Below, in pieces: positions 1 to 8,363 of a stretch of DNA of 64,000 nt (positions within the stretch are counted from its first letter, which is position 1; every line of letters starts with the position of its first letter). The stretch spans positions 2,573,001 through 2,637,000 of the forward strand of contig CP119315.1 in NCBI GenBank assembly GCA_029202845.1, given 5' to 3'. The stretch is from Candidatus Sphingomonas colombiensis. GTDB taxonomy: Bacteria; Pseudomonadota; Alphaproteobacteria; Sphingomonadales; Sphingomonadaceae. The notes beneath the pieces are model-generated. The model did not search any database and had not been told where the DNA came from. It saw only the letters and a program-made list of their open reading frames with translations. Position numbers and translations under genes: made by a program.

Positions 1-72
1 CGGCTTGGCACCCAGCCGGAATTCCGAACGCCCACCCGCGCCTGTCATATTTGAATGCATTCCTTGCGCCAT
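1..72 (-). CDS. possible 5' end of an unidentified gene, cut by the window edge
   Basis: Reading leftwards from an ATG at position 72, the frame stays open to the edge and encodes MAQGMHSNMTGAGGRSEFRL and a few more residues. It lies downstream of the TonB-dependent receptor on the same strand and could be the next gene of that unit. The fragment is too short to assign to a family. A purine-rich GGGGAG lies about 17 nt upstream, which is far for a ribosome binding site. It could be chance. Confidence 0.25.
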   Translation of the reverse strand, partial: MAQGMHSNMTGAGGRSEFRLGAKP

Positions 73-114
73 GTCGTTGTCATTTCGAACTCCCCGAAAC
101 CTGCGAATCGATGA

Positions 115-144
115 CGGGGAACGGCGCGCCAGCACCGTCCCCCG
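115..144 (-). terminator. possible hairpin after the first TonB-dependent receptor
   Basis: CGGGGAACGG and CCGTCCCCCG form a GC-rich stem with a one-base bulge just past the receptor stop codon. No T-run follows on the minus strand, so an intrinsic terminator is only a possibility. Confidence 0.3.
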
Positions 145-156
145 ATCCTGTATCGC

Positions 157-2673
157 TTAGAATTTGTATCGCATGCGCGCGATCCACGTCCGGGGAGGAT
201 CGAGATAGCGCGTGTTGACGAGCGATGTATTGGCCGCGATCTCGTTCAAGCAGTTGGTACAGGATACCGACAATTGCCACTTCTTCTCCGGGCCGTTCAG
301 GGCGAGGCCGGCGTTTACGAACCAGACAGCCGGCGCAAATGAGCCCGTCAGGATCTCTCCTGAATAGGGATTTGCCGGATAGGTGCCGTTCGTGCCGGTC
401 ACGGAGCCGGAGTAGATCGTATAATTGGCGGCGTTGGTTTCCTGGCTGGCACGATAGCTCGCGTTGACCGAAGGGGTCAGCGACATGCCGTTGCTGCCGA
501 GCGGCAGTTCATAATTCCCGCCGAATGCCAGGGTCCATTTCGGCGTTCTCGCGGGGTCGGCGATCTGCCCGGTCGGCGTTATGATGCCGGCGCCGCACGA
601 TGCGGTCGTGCCGGTGCCGCCGGGAACGTTTCCGGCAGCCAAAAGCGCCAGACATGCCTTTTGCTGGGCGTTGACGGACTGGATGCCATATTCGTCATAA
701 TCCGGCGCGTTGCGATTGATGTCGAACTTCGCGTCCTGATAGCCGGCGTTGACGTAGAGGTTGAGGCCGTTGACCGGAACGAAGGTGAACTCCGCTTCGA
801 TGCCCTTGTTCGTCATGTCGGCGAAGTTGCGCGTGATGAACGTTGCCGAGCCATTGGGGGCGACCAGCGCCGACGGCGTCTGGAGATCCTTCACGTCGAG
901 GTAGAAGAACGTCAGGTTTGCGCGAACGCGGTGATTGAACCATTCCGATTTGACGCCCGCTTCATAGCTCCAGACCTTTTCGGGGCCGAAGGGAAGGAAC
1001 GCCGAAGGCGTGGTCGCGCGCGCATTCCACCCTCCCGATTTGAAGCCGCGGGTCGCCGAGGCGAACAGCAGCACATCGTCCGTGGCGTTATAGTTGATCG
1101 CAAAACGCGGGGTCCACATCTTGGCGCTCTGCCGATGCGGAATGGCGAGACCGGACGGCCCGACCAGATTCGCGGTATCCAGACAGGTCGCCTCGATCGA
1201 GCCGTCGTTGCAGCTTGCGCGATTGTCTTGCACGCCGAGTGTTTTTATCTCGTCGGTGAAGCGGAGGCCCGCCGTCAGCTTGAGCCTGGATGTCAGGTTG
1301 AGATCGGCCTGCGCATAGCCGGCCAGTGCTTCGGTCCGGTTGCGCAATGTCCGATCGGCCAGAACCAGCGTGGTTGCCTGCGAGAGCGTGAACAGATCGG
1401 CGAAATCGGTGCGATTGTTCTCGACGAGGTAAAAGACGCCGGCAACGTAATCTACAAGATGATTGGCCACGCTGCCGTTGATCTTCAATTCCTGGCTGAA
1501 CTGATTGTGCACGCCGTCGTTCAAGATGGTGAATCCGCCGCGCGTATAGCCCATCACCGGCGGGATTGGGTTCGCTAGCGACGGCCCGCTGCGCCCGTCA
1601 TAGAAATCCAGCGCATATTGCTGCGCCTGAGTGACGAAGCCAGTGATCAGGGCGAGTTTGGTATCGTCATTGAGGTCGAACGACAGGTTGGAAGAGATCA
1701 GGTTCGTCGCGGTATAATTCCCCAGCAGGAAATTCTTCTTCCGGCCGCTGATCGGCAGCGACGCAAAGGGAGAGTCCGCCGAACTTTTGCCCACCGGAAT
1801 GCCGGTCGTCGCATAACGTCCGTCGCATTCGGTCGGGTTGGCGGGATTGCACGCGAAGTTCAGGATGTTCTCGCCGTTCGCGACGATATGGGCATAAGAG
1901 GCGTTCCAATGCGCCCAAGGCGCCAGTTCGCCACGAATGCCGAGGCGCACGCCCCAGCCGTCATCATCATTGAGGCGCTGATGGGTGGTGACGTCCTTGG
2001 TGTAGCCGTCATCTTCCTGCCAATAGCCGCTCAATTTGATGGCCAGAGTATCGGCGAGTGGAATATCGACGGAGCCGCGCGCTACCTTCTTGTTGTAGCT
2101 GCCGTAGCCGAGTTCCGCGAATCCGCCGAATTCCTTGCCCGGCTCCTTCAGGATGACGTTGACCGCGCCGCCGGTGGTGTTGCGGCCGAACAGAGTCCCC
2201 TGCGGCCCACGCAGAACCTCCACGCGCTCCACATCGAACAGATTGATGTTGTTGGCGTTTTGGCGGCTGAGATAAATGTCGTCGACATAGGTGCCGACCG
2301 GCGGATCAAAGGTCGGGATCGTTTCCGTATTGCCGAGCCCGCGCAGATAGAAAGCGTTGGCCGAGCCCACGCCGGTATTGTTCATCGACACCAGATTCGG
2401 AACGAAGCGACCCAGCTCCAGCGTGTTCGACACGCCCTGGCTGCGCAACTGATCGGCGGAAAAGGCGGAAACCGCGATCGGCACTTTCTGGAGGCTCTCC
2501 GAACGGCGCTGCGCGGTGACCACGATATCCTGAACGCCATTGTTGGCGGGCTGGTCGGCTGACGCGTCGCTGGCTGATGCAGCCGCGGCAGCGTCTGTCG
2601 TTTGGGCATTTAGCGGTGTGGCGAAAAGTAGCGCGGGCAAGGCCGCCGTGGTGGCAAGCAGAAGTCGCTTCAT
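157..2673 (-). CDS. TonB-dependent outer-membrane receptor
   Basis: An 838-residue outer-membrane receptor of the CirA/FecA type, expected to import a scarce or bulky substrate using TonB energy. The start at 2673 gives a clean signal peptide (MKRLLLATTAALPALLFATP, cleaved after LNA) and is preceded by AAGGGAGA. A TonB-box-like DIVVTAQRR follows, then a plug domain with VERVEVLRGPQGTLFGRNTT, then a long beta-barrel ending in RMRYKF with the usual terminal Phe. The frame is open upstream to 2748, but that extension would run into a palindromic operator. The gene diverges from a membrane-protein gene with the palindrome between them, so it is probably under the GntR regulator of this island. 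The substrate cannot be read from the sequence. Confidence 0.93.
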   Translation of the reverse strand: MKRLLLATTAALPALLFATPLNAQTTDAAAAASASDASADQPANNGVQDIVVTAQRRSESLQKVPIAVSAFSADQLRSQGVSNTLELGRFVPNLVSMNNTGVGSANAFYLRGLGNTETIPTFDPPVGTYVDDIYLSRQNANNINLFDVERVEVLRGPQGTLFGRNTTGGAVNVILKEPGKEFGGFAELGYGSYNKKVARGSVDIPLADTLAIKLSGYWQEDDGYTKDVTTHQRLNDDDGWGVRLGIRGELAPWAHWNASYAHIVANGENILNFACNPANPTECDGRYATTGIPVGKSSADSPFASLPISGRKKNFLLGNYTATNLISSNLSFDLNDDTKLALITGFVTQAQQYALDFYDGRSGPSLANPIPPVMGYTRGGFTILNDGVHNQFSQELKINGSVANHLVDYVAGVFYLVENNRTDFADLFTLSQATTLVLADRTLRNRTEALAGYAQADLNLTSRLKLTAGLRFTDEIKTLGVQDNRASCNDGSIEATCLDTANLVGPSGLAIPHRQSAKMWTPRFAINYNATDDVLLFASATRGFKSGGWNARATTPSAFLPFGPEKVWSYEAGVKSEWFNHRVRANLTFFYLDVKDLQTPSALVAPNGSATFITRNFADMTNKGIEAEFTFVPVNGLNLYVNAGYQDAKFDINRNAPDYDEYGIQSVNAQQKACLALLAAGNVPGGTGTTASCGAGIITPTGQIADPARTPKWTLAFGGNYELPLGSNGMSLTPSVNASYRASQETNAANYTIYSGSVTGTNGTYPANPYSGEILTGSFAPAVWFVNAGLALNGPEKKWQLSVSCTNCLNEIAANTSLVNTRYLDPPRTWIARMRYKF

Positions 2674-2726
2674 CTCATTCTCCCTTGGGTCCGAAACCGG
2701 CGGTTCCGCCTGCGGTTCATTTTCTG

Positions 2727-2742
2727 ATTTGTCCGGACAAAT
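2727..2742. promoter_or_regulatory. palindromic operator ATTTGTCCGGACAAAT
   Basis: A perfect 16-bp palindrome centred between the divergent receptor gene (start 2673) and membrane-protein gene (start 2799). Its 12-bp core TTGTCCGGACAA recurs at 3521 and 22367, with near copies at 22344 and 23752. GntR-family regulators bind short palindromes of this GT...AC kind. The HutC-type regulator at 8364-9125 is the likely ligand, by inference. Confidence 0.75.
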
Positions 2743-2798
2743 TTTCATGTAACCTAGGGCCTGTCAAGCGGCCTCACGGTCCCGTTGGAGAATTTCGG

Positions 2799-3479
2799 AT
2801 GACAATCGCTGGTCTCGCTTACCCAAGCCTCGTCTATTTCCACATGCTGTTGTTCGTTTTCTGGCTGGGGGGCGACGTCGGCGTTTTCCTCGCCGGTCAG
2901 CATTTTCGTAAGCGCCAGATCTACACGCTCGATCAGCGAATCGCGCTGCTGAAGCTGCTCGTGCTGATCGATATGACGCCTCGCACCGCCTGGGCGCTGA
3001 TGGTGCCGGTTTCGCTTTCCGTGGTGGCGATGGGTGGCTTCTGGGATGTGCCGGCGGTCATTCTGGCGGGCGCCTGGGTGGCCGGCCTGATCTGGATTTG
3101 GCTGGTATGGGATGCCCATTTTCATGACATGACGCCGCGCGCCGCGCGCAACCGCCGAATCGAGTTCTGGCTGAAGAATGCGATCACCGTCGGTTATCTG
3201 GGGCTGGGCGTCACTTCGCTCGCGACCGGGGCGCCGCTCGGTCCGAAATGGCTTGCGACCAAGGCGCTGTTGTTCGGTCTGATTTTTGTCGCCGCCATCA
3301 TGATCGATGTCGCCTTCAAGCCGGTTGGTCCGCAGCTCGGGCGCCTGTTGCAGGAAGGGTCCAGCGACGAAACCGAAGTGCCGTTGCGCCGCACGATGGA
3401 TCGCACGCGCGTCTGGGTGTTCATCGTTTACGCGTTGCTGGTCGCCACTTCCTACCTCGGCACCGTGAAGCCTTTCTGA
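2799..3479 (+). CDS. small integral membrane protein, paralogue of the one at 25767-26426
   Basis: A 226-residue protein with about six hydrophobic segments (for example FHMLLFVFWLGGDVGVFLAG near the N-terminus and VWVFIVYALLVATSYLG at the C-terminus). The ATG at 2799 has GGAG about 8 nt upstream; the longer open frame reading back to 2577 is rejected because it would cross the operator and the divergent gene. Its C-terminal SSDETEVPLRRT resembles PSDETNAIIKRT in the membrane protein at 25767-26426, and both have WLG in the first helix and a His early in helix 1. The function is unknown. Context with an FAD oxidase and a cytochrome c would fit electron transfer or transport. Confidence 0.82.
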   Translation: MTIAGLAYPSLVYFHMLLFVFWLGGDVGVFLAGQHFRKRQIYTLDQRIALLKLLVLIDMTPRTAWALMVPVSLSVVAMGGFWDVPAVILAGAWVAGLIWIWLVWDAHFHDMTPRAARNRRIEFWLKNAITVGYLGLGVTSLATGAPLGPKWLATKALLFGLIFVAAIMIDVAFKPVGPQLGRLLQEGSSDETEVPLRRTMDRTRVWVFIVYALLVATSYLGTVKPF

Positions 3480-3508
3480 CGCGAAAGCGCGGGTTGGCGC
3501 TTTTGCGC

Positions 3509-3539
3509 TTGACTTATAAGTTGTCCGGACAAATTCTAT
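3509..3539 (+). promoter_or_regulatory. putative promoter with embedded operator for the lyase operon
   Basis: TTGACT at 3509-3514 resembles a -35 box and TTCTAT at 3534-3539 a -10 box, 19 nt apart. The palindrome TTGTCCGGACAA at 3521-3532 lies in the spacer, where a bound repressor would block RNA polymerase. The coding start is at 3564. Confidence 0.55.
3521..3532. promoter_or_regulatory. palindromic operator TTGTCCGGACAA
   Basis: An exact copy of the 12-bp core found at 2729-2740 and 22367-22378. It lies 32 nt upstream of the first gene of the CoA-pathway operon. Confidence 0.75.
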
Positions 3540-3563
3540 GACCATCAACCGGGGGTTTCATAA

Positions 3564-4394
3564 GTGAGTAAGGGCATTGGCCTTTCTTCGATGTTGTTCG
3601 TGCCTGGCGCGAAGCCTGAGCGCTTCGCCAAGGCGCTCGCGAGCGACGCGGATGTGGTGTGCATCGATCTTGAGGATTCGGTGGCGGCTTCCGGAAAGGG
3701 CGCGGCCCGAGCCGCCGCGATCGCTTCCATTGCCGAAGGCGATCCGCGCCTGATCCTGCGCATCAATGGAATGATGACGCGTGCTGGTCTTGAGGATCTG
3801 CTCGCGCTCGCAGACGCTGCGCGGTTGCCCGAATTGCTCTTCGTGCCGATGGTCGAGAGCGCTGCGGAGATTGCGATCGTCATTTCCGTTCTTGGGGATC
3901 GCGCGCCCGGTATCGTGCCGCTGATCGAAACCGTGAAGGGGCTCGATGCGGCGCGTGAGATCGCGACCGCGCCGGGTGTTGTCGCGATGATGTTCGGCGG
4001 GGGGGATTTCGCTGCGGAGCTTGGCGTGATGCTCGCGTGGGAGCCGTTGCGCACCGCGCGCAGTCTCTTCGTCATGGCGTGCGCGTCTGCGGGCGTTCCC
4101 GCGATCGACGTGCCGTTCGTCGCGCTGGACGACGAAGGCGGGCTGCACGCCGAAGCGGCAGCGGCGAAGTCTCTGGGCTTCGCCGGAAAGGCCGCAATTC
4201 ACCCGGCGCAGATCCCCGCGATCAACGCCGCGTTTCGCTCATCCCCTGCGGAAATCGCGGAAGCCGAGGCGGCGCAGGCTGCGTTCGACGCCGCCGGCGG
4301 TGCCGCAGTTCGTTTCAATGGCCGCATGCTCGAGGCACCGATCATGCGGCGTTATCAAAGGATATTGGCTATGCGGAGCAAGCAAGATGCGTGA
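3564..4394 (+). CDS. HpcH/HpaI (CitE-like) CoA-ester lyase
   Basis: A 276-residue protein of the citrate lyase beta-subunit/malyl-CoA lyase family. Members cleave a 3-hydroxyacyl-CoA such as malyl-, citramalyl- or methylmalyl-CoA by a Mg-dependent retro-Claisen reaction. Family signatures are SMLFVPGAKPERFAKA at the N-terminus, the DLEDSV strand, the substrate Arg in LILRINGM, and the metal ligands in VPLIETVKG and FGGGDFAAELG. AAIHPAQI near the C-terminus is also typical. The GTG at 3564 follows a GGGGG tract. This is the first gene of a five-gene operon, and the MaoC gene starts 8 nt before its stop. A citramalyl-CoA-type lyase paired with a MaoC hydratase is the arrangement of itaconate degradation, but the substrate here is unproven. 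Confidence 0.88.
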   Translation: MSKGIGLSSMLFVPGAKPERFAKALASDADVVCIDLEDSVAASGKGAARAAAIASIAEGDPRLILRINGMMTRAGLEDLLALADAARLPELLFVPMVESAAEIAIVISVLGDRAPGIVPLIETVKGLDAAREIATAPGVVAMMFGGGDFAAELGVMLAWEPLRTARSLFVMACASAGVPAIDVPFVALDDEGGLHAEAAAAKSLGFAGKAAIHPAQIPAINAAFRSSPAEIAEAEAAQAAFDAAGGAAVRFNGRMLEAPIMRRYQRILAMRSKQDA

Positions 4395-4896
4395 GGGTGT
4401 CATTGAAGTTTCGCCGGGAAGGTTCCGTGAAAATTTCGGACGCTCCTACGAAGATTTCGTCGTCGGACATATTTACGAGCATCGTCCTGGTCGCACTATC
4501 ACCGATGCGGACAATGTGTGGTTCACGTTGCTGACGATGAACACGCACCCGGCGCATTTCGATTATGAATTCGCCAAGAAGACGGAGTTCGGAAAGCCGC
4601 TGGTGTGCTCGCCGCTGACCGTGGCGTTGATGGTCGGCATGAGCGTGTCCGATATCAGCCAGAAGGCGGTCGCCAACCTCGGCTGGGACAATATCAAGAT
4701 GACCCATCCGATGTTCCCCGGCGACACGCTTTATGCCGAAAGCGAAGTGATCGAGAAGCGCGAGTCCGGTTCTCGGCCCGAACAGGGCATCGTCACCGTC
4801 AAGACCATTGGCAAAAATCAGGACGGCAAGATCGTCTGCACCTTCAACCGCACCATGCTGATCTGGAAGCGCGGCTTCGGTCCGGTTGACGATTGA
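4387..4896 (+). CDS. MaoC-family acyl-CoA hydratase/dehydratase
   Basis: A 169-residue hot-dog-fold enzyme expected to add water to, or remove it from, an acyl-CoA. The hydratase motif region reads TITDADNVWF...NTHPAHFD, with the catalytic Asn/His region present, followed by FGKPLVCSPLTVALMVGMSV. Members with this NTHP.HFD form include mesaconyl-CoA and itaconyl-CoA hydratases and related proteins. The ATG at 4387 overlaps the upstream lyase by 8 nt, and the stop overlaps an open TTG of the next frame. The natural pairing is hydratase first, then CitE-like lyase. Confidence 0.88.
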   Translation: MREGVIEVSPGRFRENFGRSYEDFVVGHIYEHRPGRTITDADNVWFTLLTMNTHPAHFDYEFAKKTEFGKPLVCSPLTVALMVGMSVSDISQKAVANLGWDNIKMTHPMFPGDTLYAESEVIEKRESGSRPEQGIVTVKTIGKNQDGKIVCTFNRTMLIWKRGFGPVDD

Positions 4897-4907
4897 GTAG
4901 GAACGAC

Positions 4908-6077
4908 ATGTCGGAACATATCCAGCGGCATATTGATGCCGATGACGAAGCCGCGCTGCTTGAGACGATCGATCGCTGGATCGAACGCGACGTTCGCCCG
5001 GTCGTCATGCACCACGATCATAATGACATCTGGCCTGCCGAACTCGTCGCGCAGATGACGGAAATGGGGCTGTTCGGCGCAACCATCGGCCAGGAATATG
5101 GCGGTCTTGGCTTGCCGGCGACGACCTATGCCAAGATCATCACCCGCATATCATCCTATTGGATGGCCATCACCGGGATCGTCAATTCGCACCTGATCAT
5201 GGCGGCGGCGGTCGAGCGTTTCGGCACCGAGACGCAGAAGCAGACATGGCTGCCGAAATTCGCGAGCGGCGAGATCCGCGGCGGCCTGGCGTTGACCGAG
5301 CCGGATGCCGGGACCGATCTTCAGGGTATCCGCACCACGGCGGTCCGCGATGGCGACGATTATGTCATCAACGGCACCAAGACCTGGATATCAAATGGTA
5401 TCAAGGGCAGCTGTTTCGCGCTGCTGGTGAAGACCGATCCGGCGGCCGAGCCCCGTTACAAGGGCATGAGCTTCTTCATCGCCCCGAAGGGGGAGGGGTT
5501 TGCCGTCGGCAAGAAGTTCGACAAGCTCGGTTACAAGGGCATCGACAGCGCCGAGCTGGTTTTCGACAACTATCGTATTCCGGCTGAAAATCTGATCGGC
5601 GGGGTCGAGGGGGACGGCTTCTTCCAGGCAACTGGCGGGCTTGAGCTTGGCCGGATCAATGTCGCCGCGCGCGGGGTCGGGCTTGCCCAGGGCTCGCTTC
5701 GCCTGGCGACCGAATATGCGCAGATCCGCAAAACGATGGGCAAGCCGATCGCTCAGCATCAGGCTATCCAGCTCAAGCTGGGCGAGATGGTGACACGGGC
5801 CGAGGCCGCGCGCTTGCTCGTATCGCAGGCGGCTGCGGCATATGATCGTGGCGAACGCTGCGACATGGAAGCCGGCATGGCGAAGTTCTTCGCTTCCGAG
5901 GCTGCGGTGCGCAACTCCGAGGAAGCGATGCGTATCTTCGGCGGATATAGCTATTCCAAGGAATATGAGATCGAGCGTTATTATCGTGACGCCCTGCTGA
6001 TGTGCATCGGCGAGGGTACTAACGAGATGCAGCGGATGATCATCGCCAAGCAGTGGCTGAAGAGGAATCCGGCGTGA
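4908..6077 (+). CDS. acyl-CoA dehydrogenase
   Basis: A 389-residue FAD enzyme that would introduce an alpha,beta double bond into an acyl-CoA. It has the N-terminal helical domain, the FAD-binding ALTEPDAGTDLQGIRTTA, the INGTKTWISNG strand, and the C-terminal signature MRIFGGYSYSKEYEIERYYRD. GEGTNEMQR carries the Glu at the usual catalytic-base position of the family. The ATG at 4908 is chosen because AGGA precedes it; a TTG at 4893 in the same frame overlaps the MaoC stop. The next gene starts within its stop codon (GTGA). SIGNAL: none, so it is cytoplasmic. It could be of the glutaryl-CoA or short/branched-chain group. Confidence 0.92.
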   Translation: MSEHIQRHIDADDEAALLETIDRWIERDVRPVVMHHDHNDIWPAELVAQMTEMGLFGATIGQEYGGLGLPATTYAKIITRISSYWMAITGIVNSHLIMAAAVERFGTETQKQTWLPKFASGEIRGGLALTEPDAGTDLQGIRTTAVRDGDDYVINGTKTWISNGIKGSCFALLVKTDPAAEPRYKGMSFFIAPKGEGFAVGKKFDKLGYKGIDSAELVFDNYRIPAENLIGGVEGDGFFQATGGLELGRINVAARGVGLAQGSLRLATEYAQIRKTMGKPIAQHQAIQLKLGEMVTRAEAARLLVSQAAAAYDRGERCDMEAGMAKFFASEAAVRNSEEAMRIFGGYSYSKEYEIERYYRDALLMCIGEGTNEMQRMIIAKQWLKRNPA

Positions 6078-7267
6078 CGGTCAAACTTCCACTGGCCGGC
6101 TTCAGGATTCTTTCCGCCGAACAATATGGCGCGGGGCCTTATGGCACGATGTTCCTGGCCCAGATGGGTGCGGAGGTTATCAAGATCGAGCCGCCCCGCA
6201 TCGGTGATACCGCGCGCGCGGTCGGCCCGCATTTTCTGCGCACGGGTGAGAGCCTGTATTTTCAGAGTTTCAATCTCAACAAGCGCTCGCTGACGCTCGA
6301 TCTCAACACGCCGGAGGGGAAAGATGTGCTCCGCCGGCTGGCGGCGTCCAGTGACGCGATGGTCAACAATCTGCGCGGAGACCTGCCCGAGCGGATCGGA
6401 TTGACCTACGCACATTTGAAGGATGCCAATCCGGCGTTGGTCTGCGCGCATTTGTCCGCTTACGGTCGGGACAACGAGCGGACGCGGTGGCCCGGCTATG
6501 ATTATCTGATGCAGGCGGAAGCGGGCTGGCTGTCTCTCACCGGCTCCCCTGATGCGCCGCCGACACGTGCCGGCCTGTCGCTGGTCGATTTCATCACGGG
6601 CACGATCATGACGATCGGGCTGCTGGGGGCGCTGCTCGATGCGAAGCGTTCGGGGCAGGGCCGCGATGTCGATGTCGATCTTTTGTCGGCGGCGATTCAT
6701 CAGACCAGTTATCCGGCGGTCTGGTATCTCAATGAAGGTGATGTGACGCAGCGGGTCGAACGTTCGGCTCATCCCTCGGTAACGCCCAGCCAGATGTTCC
6801 GCGCGGCCGACGGCTGGGTGTTCGTGATGGCACAATTGCCCAAATTCTGGGATGCGCTCGTCAAACTGATCGGCCGGCCCGAACTGGCTGGTGACCCGCG
6901 GTTTGTCACGCCCGCCGATCGTCTTGCCAATCGCGGCGCTCTGACCACCATTCTGGATAGCGTGTTCGAACAAAAACCAGTTTCGCACTGGGTGGACTTG
7001 CTCGCTGGCCATATCCCGGTTTCGCCGGTCTATGGTCTCGATCAGGCGCTGGACAATCCGCATCTCGAAACGACCAGAATGATCGACACCGTATCGCATC
7101 CCGATCGGGAGCAGTTGCGCGTGCTGGCTAGCCCGATCCGTTTTGATGGCGAGCGATTGCCAAATCGTGCCGCGCCGCTGCTGGGTGCGGATACCGATCA
7201 GATTTTGGCGGAAGCGGGATTCGATGCGATCGAGATCACATCGCTCAAGGAAAAAGGCGTGATTTGA
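6074..7267 (+). CDS. family III CoA-transferase (CaiB/BaiF type), first of two
   Basis: A 397-residue CoA-transferase that would move CoA from a donor thioester to a carboxylic acid. Signatures include the N-terminal ILSAEQYGAGPYGTMFLAQMGAEVIKIEPP, RSLTLDLNTPEGKDVLRRL, and the conserved Asp of the catalytic region in GYDYLMQAEAGWLSLTG. The GTG at 6074 has AGAGGA 7 nt upstream and forms a GTGA overlap with the dehydrogenase stop; an in-frame GTG at 6053 is possible. The second CoA-transferase follows 3 nt after its stop. Low identity between the two suggests different acids, or one heteromeric enzyme. Confidence 0.9.
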   Translation: MTVKLPLAGFRILSAEQYGAGPYGTMFLAQMGAEVIKIEPPRIGDTARAVGPHFLRTGESLYFQSFNLNKRSLTLDLNTPEGKDVLRRLAASSDAMVNNLRGDLPERIGLTYAHLKDANPALVCAHLSAYGRDNERTRWPGYDYLMQAEAGWLSLTGSPDAPPTRAGLSLVDFITGTIMTIGLLGALLDAKRSGQGRDVDVDLLSAAIHQTSYPAVWYLNEGDVTQRVERSAHPSVTPSQMFRAADGWVFVMAQLPKFWDALVKLIGRPELAGDPRFVTPADRLANRGALTTILDSVFEQKPVSHWVDLLAGHIPVSPVYGLDQALDNPHLETTRMIDTVSHPDREQLRVLASPIRFDGERLPNRAAPLLGADTDQILAEAGFDAIEITSLKEKGVI

Positions 7268-7270
7268 GGG

Positions 7271-8359
7271 ATGGGTAAGCTTGGCGGGATAAAAGTAGTA
7301 GATCTGTCGCAGTTCCTGCCGGGGCCGATGCTCACGCTGATGATGGCGGATCATGGGGCGGAGGTGATCAAGATCGAGCCGCCGAGCGGCGATCCGGCGC
7401 GCGAGCAGGCGCCGTTCGAGCAAGGGCAATCGATCTGGTTCCGCAATCTCAATCGCGGCAAGCGCAGCGTGATGCTCGATCTCAAGAGCGACGCCGGGCG
7501 CGAAACCTTGTGGTCCCTGATCGATGCCGCGGATGTCTTCGTCGAATCTTTTCGTCCCGGCGCAGTCAACCGTCTTGGCTTCGGCTACGAGGCGGTCGCG
7601 GCGCGCAATCCGCGCATCGTCTATTGTTCGATTTCCGCTTTCGGGCAGACCGGGGCGCTGGCTCATCATGCCGCGCATGACATGGCGGTGCAGGCCGCCG
7701 CTGGCTTCCTGTCGGTTAATGACGGGCCGGATGGGATGCCGGTCGTGCCCGGTGTCCCATCCGCCGACATGGCTGCGGGGCTGACCGGGCTATCGGCCGT
7801 GCTGATGGCCTTGATCGGTCGCGAGAAGAGCGGTCGCGGCGACTATGTCGATATCGCCATGTTCGATGCGATGTTGCCGTGGTGCGCGCATATCGCGGGC
7901 GAGGCGATCGGTGGGGGCGCTTCACCGCAATCGCGCAGCCAGCGCTCGTTGGGCGGGGCTGCCTTTTACAACGTCTATGAAACGGCGGACGGCAAACACG
8001 TCGTGCTCGGCGGGCGCGAGCTGAAGTTCGTCGCCAATTTGCTCAATGCGCTGGGCCGGCCCGATCTCGCGCCGCTCGGCGCGCTGCCCGCGGGCGATGC
8101 GCAGGCGCCTTTGGTTGCGTTCCTGCGGGAGACTTTCCGCACGCGTACGCGCGAACAATGGGTGGCGTGGTTCGCGGACAAGGACGTCGCGTTCGCGCCT
8201 GTACTAGATTTCCAGGAAGCATTTGCTGCGCAGCATGTCGCCGAGCGCGGGCTGGTCATGCTGGCGGATGGCGCGCATCAGATCGCGCCCACCATCCGTT
8301 TTGCGAGCGAAGGGACATGGATGCCGCGATCGGCGCCAGAACTCGGCGCCGATGCGTGA
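7271..8359 (+). CDS. family III CoA-transferase (CaiB/BaiF type), second of two
   Basis: A 362-residue CaiB/BaiF protein with VVDLSQFLPGPMLTLMMADHGAEVIKIEPP, the RGKRSVMLDLKSDAGRETL strand and a conserved Asp in HHAAHDMAVQAAAGFLSV. It also has the typical SGRGDYVDIAMFDAM segment. It is the last gene of the operon that starts at 3564 and converges with the GntR gene, whose stop lies 4 bp away. Such enzymes activate dicarboxylates or bulky acids using succinyl-CoA or another thioester. Substrate unknown. Confidence 0.9.
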   Translation: MGKLGGIKVVDLSQFLPGPMLTLMMADHGAEVIKIEPPSGDPAREQAPFEQGQSIWFRNLNRGKRSVMLDLKSDAGRETLWSLIDAADVFVESFRPGAVNRLGFGYEAVAARNPRIVYCSISAFGQTGALAHHAAHDMAVQAAAGFLSVNDGPDGMPVVPGVPSADMAAGLTGLSAVLMALIGREKSGRGDYVDIAMFDAMLPWCAHIAGEAIGGGASPQSRSQRSLGGAAFYNVYETADGKHVVLGGRELKFVANLLNALGRPDLAPLGALPAGDAQAPLVAFLRETFRTRTREQWVAWFADKDVAFAPVLDFQEAFAAQHVAERGLVMLADGAHQIAPTIRFASEGTWMPRSAPELGADA

Positions 8360-8363
8360 TCCC

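Noticed and set aside
1..18. CGGCTTGG...CCAGCCG hairpin-like sequence at the left edge
   Set aside because: It probably lies within a coding sequence running off the edge and is too short to interpret.
1618..2562. Long antisense frame within the first receptor gene
   Set aside because: No motif or ribosome site; the receptor reading has clear plug and barrel features.
5981..7678. Long open frame antisense to the CoA-transferase genes
   Set aside because: Arginine- and histidine-rich composition, no family motifs, and it overlaps two genes with clear signatures; a GC-content artefact.
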